The notes under the pieces are model-generated. The model made no database searches. It was not told the DNA's origin and saw only the letters and a program-made list of their open reading frames with translations. 64,000 nucleotides of DNA from Scilla litardierei (lineage: Eukaryota > Streptophyta > Magnoliopsida > Asparagales > Asparagaceae): the NCBI GenBank assembly GCA_030789695.1, contig CM061138.1:180707051-180771050 (forward strand), written 5' to 3'. The translations under genes and the position numbers were made by a program. Positions 11,439 to 21,567 of this stretch are shown here, in pieces. Position 1 is the stretch's first letter, and each line of letters starts with the position of its first letter.

Positions 11439-12495
11439 TCTCCCGCTCGCACATGATGAGATTATTGTTACAAAAACAACAAGTAAGAAGACTTCATACT
11501 TGGTAACTTGGTCGTGCGATTCATAAGCGAATACATGCAATCTTGTTGTGCACTGGTTAGAGATACACAACTGCCAATCTATGTAATCAATCCTCTAAAG
11601 TATGTCTGTCGCTTATAATACCCCAGGTCTAGTTTGTTGTATCAGTGTAAGTATTCCTGATCCCTCCTTTTATTTACTCTTAAGGACATACAAACACATC
11701 CACATTGATGTCTCTTAATCACACAGGTTGGCCGGCTAGTGAGATCATCAAACTTGATATCAATAAACCTAGCCATTCCTTTGCACTCAATATTCTAAGT
11801 CACAACTCAGTCGCTTTCCTAGACACTCTTTTAGACCGAATCACTCGTGGTCATAAGGAATATGCTAAAGTAGCTATCACCAAGACTGAGACTTTGAATA
11901 TTAGTCAATAGTCAAAGGGTATAGGGTTGAACCCAATCCTCCAGGGACTCACACAGTGGAGAGGCAGAGATCCACTTTCTCACTTCCCATTATGGTTGAC
12001 TCCAGCACATGTGGTATGAATCACATGCAACGGTGTATTGCGTATGTCTTTGGAGTTATTCAATCCAACACCGTTCAGACTCGAAGTTATATATACTCAT
12101 ACATTAATATTGAATTCTACATCAATCAATTGCTCTAAGAATTCATGTCTGGCTTTTGAATAGGCTTAGATGAACTTTGGGGAATCTGTTCATCTCGATC
12201 ATTATTTGTATATATAAAAATGACCTCATCTTGAAACTTATTCAAGGTGACTTTTATAGAGGATTAAGTCTCATCCTTGCCCGTTCACCTAGAACGTCAG
12301 AGGCGATTGCCTGTGTGAGAAGGCCAATCTCCATTCCTATTTGACATACTTTTTCTTATGTACTCTTTTTATGTGTTAACAAATAACACTATTGGACAAA
12401 CACATATCATCCAATGCAATGAATGAAATAAATATTTTATTGAACAAAATCAATATATATAACATATTACATACACAAGTATATTTCAATTTCTA

Positions 12496-12877
12496 CGTAA
12501 TCCTAGATCTTTTACATGTTTCAGAAAAGCATCTCTTGGAATGGGTTTAGTAAGAGGATCAACAACCATTTTATACGTAGATATATACTTGATAGAAACT
12601 ATCTTCTCAGCAACAATGTCTCTCACAAAATGGTATCGTATGTCGACATGTTTGGTACGACTATGATATCTTGGGTCCTAGTGTAAGCTATCGCAGCCTG
12701 ATTGTCACAGTAGACAACAACTGGTTCTTGCTTTACACCTAAATTCTCTAGAAACCGGCGTAACCAAATAGCTTCCTGAACTCCTAATGAAGCACCAACA
12801 AATTCTGCTTCTATGGTTGATATAGTCACATAAGTTTGTCTCTTGCTGCACCATGATATGTCACCATCTCCGAGCAA
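12496..12877 (-). pseudogene. Copia RNase H domain, broken
   Basis: RNase H module of the copia polyprotein, which would degrade the RNA of the RNA/DNA hybrid. Visible motifs: SWCSKRQTYVTISTIEAEF with the catalytic Glu, and VVVYCDNQAAIAY with a catalytic Asp. The first catalytic Asp region (EGYTDTDYGG) is encoded just upstream, across an in-frame TAG at about 12881-12883 where the family normally has Tyr. A frame change near 12650 separates the last part, which continues as a recognisable C-terminus (DPLTKPIPRDAFLKHV) to about 12496. Confidence 0.85.
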
Positions 12878-12883
12878 GAAAAC

Positions 12884-14176
12884 CTATCCTGATGTAGATT
12901 TTCTTTTATCTACATCTCCCCCATAGTCAGTATCTGTGTAGCCCTCCAGTTTGGTGGATGAACCTTTGTAACACAAATTGTAGTTGGCTGTACCCTTCAA
13001 ATATCTCATGATCCTCTTCACAGCCTTCCAATGCTCAGGTCCAGGATTTGACTGATATAGACTTACCAATCCTACTGCATGATATATGTCTGTCCTTGTA
13101 CACAACATAGCGTACATTAAGCTACACACTGCACTTGCATATGGCACTCTTGCCATTTTGTTCCTTTCATCTGCTGTACTAGGAAAATCATCTAGACTTA
13201 GGTTATCGCCTTTCGATGTTGGAGTTTCAACTGGATTACAGTTAGTCATGTTGAATCGTTCTATCACTTTATTAATATATGTTTCTTGCGACAATGCAAG
13301 AAATATCTTAGAACGATCTCTTCGGATTTTTACACCAATTATAAAATCCGCTTCTCCCATGTCTTTTATTTCAAAGTTAGATGATAACCATTCTTTTATG
13401 GTTATCAGAAACTCCATATCGTTAATAACTAACAAAATGTCATTTACGTATAATGTCAAGATGACAAATTTGTTTTTATTTTGCTTCACATAAACACGAT
13501 GATCTTCTTCGATCATCTCGAAACCAAATGAGGTGACAACTCTATGAAACCTCTGGTTCCATTTCCTAGATGCTTGTTTAAGGCCATATATAAATTTCTG
13601 TAATTTACAGATTTTATTTTCTTGGCCTTTAATAATGAAACCTACGAGCTGATCCATGTAGATTTCCTCATCTAGTTCACCATTTAGGAATGCCGTCTTG
13701 ACATCCATTTGGTGAAGTTCTAAATTTATGTGAGCAACTAAAGCTAGTATTAGGCGGATAAAGGCAAATTTAACAACTGGTGAAAAGGTTTCTTCCTAAT
13801 CTATACCTTCCTTTTGGGTATATCCCTTTGTCACCAGCCGAGCCTTATGTCTTTCTATGGATCCATCTGCCTTTCTCTTTATTTTGAAAATCCACTTATT
13901 CCCAATTGTTTTTCGATTAGACGGTAAGTTAACCAGTTCCCAAAATTGGTCAACTTTCATGGAATCCATTTTTTCCTCCATAGCTTTCATGATCCAATAA
14001 TATCGATCATGACGAGATAAAGCTTCTTCTACATTCTGAGGTTCTTTGCCATTTTGAGGTACTGTAATTAATGCTTCCCCTTCGATTTCAAATCTTCGTC
14101 GGGGAACCTTAACCCTTTTTCCTCTCCCAACTGACTCATCAAGCTGAGAATTCAGAATTACTTCTCTTTTGGACAT
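12884..14176 (-). pseudogene. Copia reverse transcriptase, broken
   Basis: RNA-dependent DNA polymerase of the element. The N-terminal part (14176-13796) holds KTIGNKWIFKIKRKADGS and RHKARLVTKGYTQKEGID, then a TAG at 13796-13798 where the family has an aromatic residue (Y in most copies). The same frame resumes and includes MDVKTAFLNGELDEEIYM (first catalytic Asp), IYGLKQASRKW and the active-site region LYVNDILL. The family consensus there is YVDD, so one metal-binding Asp is replaced by Asn, which should abolish polymerase activity. The start overlaps the integrase frame by about 19 nt in a different frame, indicating a frameshift in what was one polyprotein. Confidence 0.92.
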
Positions 14177-15420
14177 ACCGCTCCCACTAATCTTAGGGTC
14201 CGAGAAGTATTCTCTTGTACATCAAATGACCTAATACTCACGAAGTCTGGATCTTTCAACTCATGGAGATCTTCATTTCTGACTTCACCTGGTTTAGGGA
14301 ACATATCCTCTATAAACGTGGCATCCCTTGATTCATATTCTGTGACAGTGCCGTCTTCTTGCTTACCCAAGAAAACATAACCCTTTGAGTGTTCAGAGTA
14401 TCTAATGAATATACTCTTCTTTTCTTTGGGTCCCAACTTTCCATGCTTATGAGAAGTATCGTGTACATAACCTGCACATCCCCATGGCTTTAAGAAACTC
14501 AAATTTGGACTTCTACCAGTCCAGAGTTCATATGTTGTTTTATGAATCGATTTGGATGGTACTAGGTTCAAGACATGTCCTGCTATCAACAATGCATCTC
14601 CCCAATACTTAATTGGTAAGTTTGCTTGCGACATCATGCATCGAACCATTTCTAAGAGAGTTCTATTCCTTCTCTCAGCAACACCATTTTGCTGAGGTGT
14701 ATACGGAGTAGTAAGTTGTCTTAGAATTTCTTTTTCATTACATAGATTTTTAAACTGATCTGACAGATATTCCCTCCATCGGTCTGTTCTCAATGTTTTA
14801 ACCTTTTTATCCAATTGATTCTCAACTTCGTTGAGAAACAATCGGAAGCACTCTAATGCTTCAGATTTATGGGATATAAGGTATACTTTTCCAAACCGAG
14901 AATAGTCATCTATAAATGTAATGTAATATGAGGCACAATGCCTAGCCCACACACTCATGGGTCCACAAATGTCAGAGTGTATTAGTTGTAATGGAGTGTC
15001 TGCTCGTATTGTCTTTCCGAATGGTTTCCTAGTTGCTTTGCCTGCTAAACATGGTTCACAAGTAGGAATTTCTATTTTGGTGAGAGATTCCAAATGTCCC
15101 TCTTTAGCCAAGCGTTCAATACTGGCTTTTCCTATGTGACCTAGTCTAGCATGCCATAATAATGTTGCATTATCAGATGCAGCGGATGAAGACGAGGTTA
15201 ACATATAACCAACAGAACAATTATTTGTATTAAGAAATGCCAAACCATTAACATAAGTTTCAGATCCATAATATTCGTTACACAAACTTATATTCAGTCC
15301 ATGCTGTTCAAATAACAAATTAAATCCAAATCTAGCTAAGGATATTACAGAAACTAAGTTCCGCCTTATTTTTGGAGTATGCAAGACATCATGTAATAGT
15401 AAGGTCCATCCTCCGTGCAA
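14158..15420 (-). pseudogene. Copia GAG-pre-integrase and integrase
   Basis: 420 codons. The N-terminal zinc-binding part is visible as LWHARLGHIG...CEPCLAGK (HHCC). The catalytic core has HSDICGPM, LRTDRWREY and NGVAERRNRTLLEM, i.e. the D, D and E of the DDE triad are present. A C-terminal region (GYVFLGKQEDG) follows. Upstream the frame is cut from the protease part by an in-frame TAA (15421-15423), and downstream it shifts frame relative to RT. It is therefore the best-preserved segment of a dead polyprotein. Confidence 0.92.
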
Positions 15421-15756
15421 TTACAATTTGCACGTACCGACTCCCTTTACTTCTAGCTTGTTGTTGTTGCCAACATACACCCATCTTGTTCCCCCAGGAA
15501 CACGGCGGTACTCCACATAGTAGTCTCTGTCTCTTGCTATGTGGTCTGTCGCTCCTGAATCAACAATCCACCAAGGATCAGGTTCTATGAGCATAATGGA
15601 GCTCGACACATATGCATTATGACAAGGAATAGAAGAATAAGAAGTTACCTTCCTTGGCTCAGGACATTCCCGAACGAAGTGTCCCTTCTGACGACAGTTG
15701 AAGCATATCAACTTATCAACATTCATTTTCTTCTTCTTCTTCTTATCAAATTTCAT
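15421..15756 (-). pseudogene. Copia zinc knuckle and aspartic protease segment
   Basis: After a Lys-rich start comes a CCHC knuckle (CFNCRQKGHFVREC), which binds RNA in the capsid, and then WIVDSGATDHI with the D-S-G active site of the retropepsin-like protease. It ends at TAA 15421-15423, after which homology continues in frame into the integrase segment. It overlaps the gag frame at a TGATG junction (15756) in a different frame. In related elements the two are one frame, so an indel lies just upstream. Confidence 0.9.
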
Positions 15757-16438
15757 CAGCCCCTTGGATTTGTTTTCATAGTTGCATCTTTGCCATGGTT
15801 CTTCTTCCAGAACCTCTTTCTCTTGAAGTTTACTTTCCTGGAACTTGACTCAGTCACGTAGGAATGCGATTGTGGTTTCAGAGAAGACAACCTTTCGTCT
15901 TCCAATTCTACGTGACGTGCCACATAATCAAAAGTCTTAATTCTTTCATTATGTGTCAAGTTGACTTTCATATGTTCCCAGGAGCCAGGCAAAGAACAGA
16001 TCACAGCTTGAACATGTTGTTCATCAGTGAGGTTACACCCAGCAGCAGCAAGTTCCTTAATCATTCTGGACATCTCCCGGAGATGTTGCTTAATGGTCTG
16101 ATTGGAACCCATCTTATAAGTATCAAACTTTATAGTGCGCTGCCGTAACTTCGAGACCGAAGTTTCTCTCAGCCTATCAGATAAGGCCTTCCACAAGTCA
16201 CAAGCAGTATGATAATCTTTGTATTCACAAGCAAAGTCATCCTTCATTGAGCTTACAAGAATACCACGCGCAGTGGCATCCTTTTTCTTCCACTCATTGT
16301 AAGTCTCAACTGCACGCCTGTGCTGGACGGTGTTACCATCACCTGGATCTTCCAACTTATGATTTATGGTTTCAATGACCTCTTATTCCTCCAAGACATA
16401 CTTGATTCGGGAACTCCAGATATTGAAATTGTCTCCAT
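15756..16438 (-). pseudogene. Copia gag (UBN2-type) with premature stop
   Basis: The capsid/nucleocapsid part of the polyprotein. The stretch DLWKALSDRL...FDTYKM and LPGSWEHMKVNL is typical of copia gag. Homology extends upstream to NFNIWSSRIKYVLEE and is interrupted by TAA at 16383-16385. An uninterrupted frame exists only from 16355 down and has no good ATG. The original start codon is not evident. Confidence 0.85.
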
Positions 16439-16439
16439 T

Positions 16440-18125
16440 GAGACGATCTCACTTGTGAGGTCAGCAATTATGTTCTTGATAGCAGCGATATTTGTAGGAT
16501 AGTCTAAGTAATAACTGAAATATAGAGAGACATTTAGAAGATAAGTGACTTTGCACAAACATATTTTTGTCAAGTATTTAAATATAACGATTCAGTTAAT
16601 AGCACAGAGTCGAAAGTTCATTAAATTCCCAATCATCGTCCATGACTAAAAACTTTATCGTTATATGTAAATATTCTCTCAAAAATATAATTATATTTTG
16701 TTTACTTTTTGAACAAATATAAGTCCCAACATATATTATCAGAATATCGTATTGCTCCCACTAAATTCATGTATTCATAGAATACAAAAGTAATAAACAC
16801 ATTATTTTATCAAGCCATTAATATTTACATAAAATATTATAATGGCTCTATTTACAAAAAATAGACAAGTGGGATGGTTCTGATAATTGGAAAATAGCAA
16901 ACTAACATTGCTATTAACATTAACATATAACATTAACAGTACGTTAATAAGTTAAACATAAAACTCATGCAAATCCGTATACTAAAATACATGCATGAGA
17001 ATAAAGTAAGCAATTTATGCAAAAAAACTCTTTTACGGACATAAATGACAGCCACAAGTTCCATTAAATGTTTACTAGAGCAAAATATATCAAGCTCTTG
17101 CTAGCATTCAAATTCATGAATACATATGTAAAGGAACTAATGGATTTAAACATGGCCCATTAATTAATACAAACATACCAAGAAAGTTGCACAAGCTCAT
17201 GCTATATGTATACAGTTACTTTTAATCCACTGTATCTGCAATTAATTAATCAATTAGATTAAGAATGCCATAAGCATAAAAAAACTTAATCAATATAAAC
17301 ACATTAGCTCCATTAGCCCCAACTTACAGATAAGGCCAAGCATTTAAAACAAATGGTCCATATAAGGCCACAAAAAAAATCAATTGATTAGCCAAGTAAA
17401 ATGAAAGGTCCATATAAGGCCACATATATCATTTGGGATTATTTAGCCAATTCAAGGTAAAATTCTTGCCCTGCCGTTGATCATTAGAATTGGGAAACAT
17501 ATTCCCTTTTGTTTTTGCCGATCACCTGGAGAGCCTGTCGGCTGTCATCAGCGGTGGACTTTCCATAGGCCCAACCAACAGCGGCGGACGGCAGTTCAAC
17601 AAGGAGGGTTGAAACCTCCATGGCTGCCCAATAGAGGGGGTCATCTCCGAACGACAACGACACACAGATCCGAACGGGAGCCCAATCGTCGGGCACACAT
17701 ATCCGAACGGCAACAACAAGGGTCCGAACCCATGTGTCTGATCAGGGAACGAATCCCTCGGTTGGCGGAAGAATGATGGTGGGACAAATCCATAGGATCC
17801 GAGCGGCCGCGGTCTGAATCCCAAGCGCTGATCATCAAGGGCGAAGCCCTTTCGACTGCGTGCATTCGCCGGGTGGCTGCAGTGTTCATTGGCCGACGAA
17901 TTACGGATCAACAGGGGGGCTCCCCATCCGAAACAACAGAGGGGCAGATGCGCCCTTTGGAACGAACAGAGGGGACCGATGATCGGAGTCCATGACCGAT
18001 GAACGGTGAAGATCCATGCCCAAGTCCCCTTTGCAGCCGTTCAGTTTCCCTCCGATTAAACACATTAAACAAAACCAAATTAAATTAAAAACCAAATTCC
18101 TCGTTGGATAATGCTCCGATACCAA
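16440..18125 (-). other. Copia 5' untranslated leader
   Basis: Between the 5' LTR and gag. It is AT-rich at 16440-17470 and GC-richer at 17470-18060. Several overlapping frames of 60-130 codons occur on both strands at 17477-18125, but none shows a domain and they do not line up with gag, so I treat them as chance. Confidence 0.6.
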
Positions 18126-18554
18126 TGTTAGATTTGAGAGATGAACACATCACCTTCCAGATTGCAGCGGATGGAGGAGGAGCGCGCCTTGGATCGTATT
18201 GGAAATTGAAGGAAATCCAATTTGTTTTCACTACCAAGATACCACTTTGTTCTTCTTGTGTTTGTGTTGGGAGAGAGGGGAGAGAGATCTATATTTTTCT
18301 TGAATGATTTTCTCTCTGCCAATATGGGAATTATATAGGAATTAAGGGGAGCAGTTTTCTACCGTTGAAAACTCAACGTTAACAAAATAACGTAAGGATT
18401 GTTATAAAACAAATTTGCATTGGGAACCCTGAACTTCTGTAAATTGTAATTATCCACCAAGGCTAATTCAATTTACATATAACCCCTTTAATAATACTAT
18501 AATTACTATTTACCCCTTGGGTTAAACCCGTCATGGACGTACCGAATTCCAACA
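18126..18554 (-). repeat. 5' LTR of the copia element
   Basis: 429 bp, TG...CA, flanked on the right by TSD CATTC. The primer-binding site (minus strand TTGGTATCGGAGC) lies at about 18113-18125. Confidence 0.95.
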
Positions 18555-19180
18555 CATTCCGATGAGTGGCGTAACAAGGATTTTTTGCCCTGGGCAAAAA
18601 TCAAGATGGTACAATGAATAATACTTAAAAATACTATTGGCTTTCTACCTTGGGCTTCATGTCAAATAGAGATCACCATGTTGCAATTTCAATAATGATG
18701 GAAGCTCTAAGAATTAGTTAATTTAGTTAAGATTCTAGTTGTACTCAAATTTTAGTGCACATAAAATTTATTACAGATGCTTACTCTATAATGGGAGGAG
18801 GATATCTTTTAAAAGACGTGTAATGATAGACTATTTAAGTATAAAAATCTTTTTAAAATTCTTATAAACTAATCCTCAATTCAAATGAGAGAAGGGAATG
18901 CAATCTCTTTCCTTTTTGTACCTTTCAATTTTTTTGTTCTGACAAAAATCCAAGTTAGAATGGACAAATTTCAAAAAAATAAAAATAATACCAAGCTTAT
19001 ATTTTTTATGACTTTATGTAACTTAGATATGATTGTGCATACATATGTATTTTATCATGCCATACTTACCGGAAAACGTATGTGCATATAATAAGTATGT
19101 ATATATGGCTAATCCAGACCCACTTCAAGAAGGGATCTAGCAAAGATAAAGAAGCAAGACATAATAACCTTGATGTTATA

Positions 19181-19530
19181 TGATGCGATCAGTACGTACG
19201 AGAGGAGGCCGAAGGAATAATTGCTAGGTGCACCGACGATTTGGGGAAACTTCTTTATGCATTACTAGTTTTGTTGTTGTTTGCTGTATGCACCACGCCT
19301 AATCATTATATAAGTGATGGCGTGGGCTAGGGTTAGGGCATCGAATTTGTAGCCGTCTTTTGAATTTCCTAGAGTTCTCCAAGGAGATTTAGAAGAGAGT
19401 TTAGCCTTTTCCCTTAGCAAAATCTAGGAGAGGGGCCAACTCTCCCAAAATTGGCTACTTATTTATTGTAAACCCTATTTTCATTCAATAAAAATTCCCA
19501 AATCCATTCTACAAACCCTAGTCCGCATCA
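19181..19530 (+). repeat. 5' LTR of the miniature element
   Basis: TG...CA ends. It contains a TATATAAG-like word at about 19307-19313 and an AATAAA word near its end (19486-19491). Confidence 0.93.
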
Positions 19531-19554
19531 ATTTGGTATCAGAGCTCTGATCCA

Positions 19555-20172
19555 ATGGCCGCAACAAGTTCTTCTACGGCGAAATCTCTGGAGGAAAGGC
19601 TAGATTTGGAAATCGTCGAGAGGAAGAAAGATATAACGGATCTCATCGAGAAGATCGCCGCGGCCAGATCTGAACTCAGATCTGAACTGAAGGAGAATCT
19701 GGAACAAATGAAGGAGATGCGCACCCACTTCATGGCTCAAAACCTAACCGTGCCTCAGATCTCGTAATCAAGAGAAGGAGCAACCTCAGATCTGAATCAC
19801 CAATCAGATCTACGAGCAAAAGGGAAGGCGACAATGATCCCCAATCATGAGGGGGTGATCTTGGGAGGAGTAGATCCAGATCCGCAATCGAAAGAGAAGA
19901 GCAACGCCTCAGATCTTTCAGATCTAGATCTGACAGTCTCAGATCCAGATCTGAAATTCTCAGATCTAGATCTGACAGTCTCAGATCCAGATCTGAAATT
20001 CTCAGATCCAGATCTGAAATTCTCAGATCCAGATCCAAACCATGTAACAGTCTCAGTTCCAGATCTGAAATTCTCAGATCCAGATTTGATAGTCCGTGAT
20101 CCAGATCTGAAATTCTCAGATCCAGGTCTTCAAGTTTACGGATCTGAATCTTTCAGATCTGGATTTCTTTAG
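19555..20172 (+). pseudogene. Coiled-coil/DPDL-repeat ORF of the miniature element
   Basis: The ATG at 19555 opens a 70-codon frame with a Leu/Glu/Lys heptad-like helix (SLEERLDLEIVERKKDI, then SELKENLEQMKEM), probably a coiled coil. It stops at TAA 19765-19767, but the same frame is open from there to TAG at 20170-20172. The two parts therefore form one 205-codon frame broken by a single nonsense codon. The second half is a repeat of seven codons (SDPDLKF / SDLDLTV), set by a 21-bp DNA repeat. It occupies the gag position. I recognise no domain and no function should be assumed. A copy without the TAA elsewhere in the genome would support a once-intact protein. Confidence 0.55.
19910..20130 (+). 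repeat. 21-bp AGATCT-rich tandem repeat
   Basis: About ten units of 21 bp of the form CAGATCCAGATCTGAAATTCT or CAGATCTAGATCTGACAGTCT. The period is exactly seven codons, keeping the overlapping frame open, and each unit contains the palindrome CAGATCTG or a near match. Confidence 0.9.
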
Positions 20173-20306
20173 AACGGCAGTGAAAACGGTGGATATCATT
20201 TTCATCCTTTTGATCCGAGAGGAGGTTTGCATGTACTTGGAGTAGGGCCTCCGCAGACTTCATGCACCACCTTGAGGATAAGGTGGCTCTTTTAGGGACG
20301 GAATAA

Positions 20307-20654
20307 TGATGCGATCATTACGTACGAGAGGAGGCCGAAGGAATAATTGCTAGGCGCACTGACGATTTGGGGAAACTTCTTTATGCATTACTAGTTTTGT
20401 TGTTTGCTGTATGCACCACGCCTAATCATTATATAAGTGATGGCGTAGGCTAGGGTTAGGGCATCGAATTTGTAGCCATCTTTTGACATTTCCTAGAGTT
20501 CTCCGAGGAGATCTAGAAGAGAGTTTAGGCTTTTCCCTTAGCAAAAGCTAGGAGAGGGGCCAACTCTCCCAAAATTGGCTAATTATCTATTGTAAACCCT
20601 ATTTCCATTCAATAAAAATCTCCAAATCCATTCTACAAACCCTAGTCCGCATCA
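20307..20654 (+). repeat. 3' LTR of the miniature element
   Basis: Matches the 5' LTR almost base for base; followed by TSD TTATA. Confidence 0.93.
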
Positions 20655-21026
20655 TTATATCGGAAGATTTACGAGAAGTCGTATAAAGTGTATCACAAAT
20701 CTACAATATCAACGACGATGAAAAATAGTATTAGCTTATTAGTATAAAATTGTAAAAAAATATTACGTAATCCTTATTCCCGTAAAATCCATAATTTGTA
20801 ATGTATCTACAAGTGATATGTAGACAAGCCAGATAGATGTTGTCTATAATGTAAAGAAACAAATTTTGATTTTATTAATAATTTCAAAATGTTTGTCAAT
20901 TTTTTGTGTTGGTTATTTTTTTGTTATTAATATTTTTTGTTATTAATAAATATTTACAAAATTAAAAAACTAAATGGAAAAGAGCTTAAAGAAAAAAGGT
21001 ATGGTTGGAGACAACGCACTCCCAAG

Positions 21027-21098
21027 CCCCCCACAGGTATCGAACTTGCGACCTTCCCTTTATTAGCACTACACTTCAACCAACGGAGCTAGTGAACC
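21027..21098 (-). pseudogene. tRNA-Ile(AAU)-derived segment inside the hAT
   Basis: On the minus strand a 72-nt stretch has a tRNA A-box-like TAGCTCCGTTGGTTGAAG, an anticodon-region word GTGCTAATAA, and a B-box-like GGTCGCAAGTTCGATACC, with spacing as in a tRNA. From memory these match the D-arm, AAU anticodon loop and T-arm of plant tRNA-Ile. The acceptor ends (GGTTCAC and GTGGGGGGC) do not pair, so it is not a working tRNA. It could be a tRNA pseudogene or the head of a tRNA-derived SINE captured by the transposon. Confidence 0.6.
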
Positions 21099-21530
21099 AT
21101 CTGGTTATGATATGTAAACAAAGTTTTATTTTTTCTTGCCCTGGGCAGCTGCCCAGGCAAGCTAGGCATAGCTACGCCCCTGATTCCGATACACGTACCA
21201 TATTCTTCTAACAGGATGACATAATTTTTAGTCCTATTTGTGGCGTAAGGTTTTGGGTTAGGTATGGTTTCAAGTACTTTTTGTGGCTCTACTAACATCA
21301 TGAATTGTGGACCCCTCTCTGTCTGTTTATGTTCTAGCACTATCAAGCACTCACACTGATTGTGTTACTTGAGACCGCTGAAAGAGACAGAAGGTGGTTG
21401 TTTTCATCATACTTGTGCAATTTAATTGTTAATCTGTCCTAGTTTCTATTAGTTATTATTTGGGCTCAAATTTATGCTCACTTAATTTTTTTCCTTTGAT
21501 CCTTCTTGTGGTTATATGATCTTTCCATAG

Positions 21531-21539
21531 ATGGCTTGA
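21531..21539 (+). promoter_or_regulatory. Two-codon upstream ORF (ATG GCT TGA)
   Basis: If transcription includes this point, a minimal upstream ORF ends 28 bp before the ceramidase ATG (21568). It directly follows TTTCCATAG, a plausible splice acceptor. Such very short uORFs can reduce initiation downstream. Whether it is in the mRNA is unknown. Confidence 0.35.
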
Positions 21540-21567
21540 TTCTACAAAGGGCTTTTTGCCACTACCA

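Larger units (their letters stand above)
11005..18554 (-). mobile_element. Full-length, inactive Ty1/copia retrotransposon
   Basis: LTRs 11005-11438 and 18126-18554, TG...CA ends, flanked by a perfect 5-bp TSD CATTC (11000-11004, 18555-18559). On the minus strand the 5' LTR (18126-18554) is followed by TTGGTATCGGAGC, close to the initiator tRNA-Met primer site. A GCGAGCGGGAGA purine tract precedes the 3' LTR. Domain order gag, zinc knuckle, protease, integrase, reverse transcriptase, RNase H is diagnostic of Ty1/copia. About 20-25 substitutions plus small indels separate the LTRs by eye (roughly 5%). The coding region carries several nonsense and frameshift changes and an altered RT active site, so it cannot move on its own. 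Confidence 0.97.
19181..20654 (+). mobile_element. Miniature LTR retrotransposon (TRIM-like) nested in the hAT
   Basis: LTRs 19181-19530 (350 bp) and 20307-20654 (348 bp), both starting TGATGCGATCA and ending CCGCATCA, with a perfect TSD TTATA (19176-19180, 20655-20659). TTTGGTATCAGAGC directly after the first LTR is an initiator tRNA-Met primer site, fixing the plus orientation. The 776-bp interior has no protease, RT or integrase, only a short coiled-coil frame and a 21-bp repeat array, so movement must rely on another element's enzymes. The LTRs differ at few positions, so insertion is fairly recent and post-dates the hAT it sits in. Confidence 0.95.
18564..21182. mobile_element. Non-autonomous hAT DNA transposon
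   Basis: Perfect 8-bp direct repeats ATTCCGAT flank the segment (18556-18563 and 21183-21190). The ends are imperfect inverted repeats: GAGTGGCGTAAC on the left and CAGGGGCGTAGC on the right (complement strand). An 8-bp TSD with CAGGGGCG-like ends is the signature of the hAT superfamily. Without the nested LTR element the transposon is about 1.14 kb and has no transposase frame, so it is a deletion derivative. Both termini also contain TTGCCCTGGGCA, on the left as part of the inverted repeat and on the right next to GCAGCTGCCCAGG. Confidence 0.88.

Noticed and set aside
17477..18125. Frames of 60-129 codons on both strands in the copia leader
   Set aside because: They lie between LTR and gag, overlap in several frames and show no retroviral-type or host domain.
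21027..21098. Functional tRNA-Ile gene
   Set aside because: The acceptor-stem ends do not pair and the D-arm/anticodon stem has mismatches; called a tRNA-derived pseudogene.
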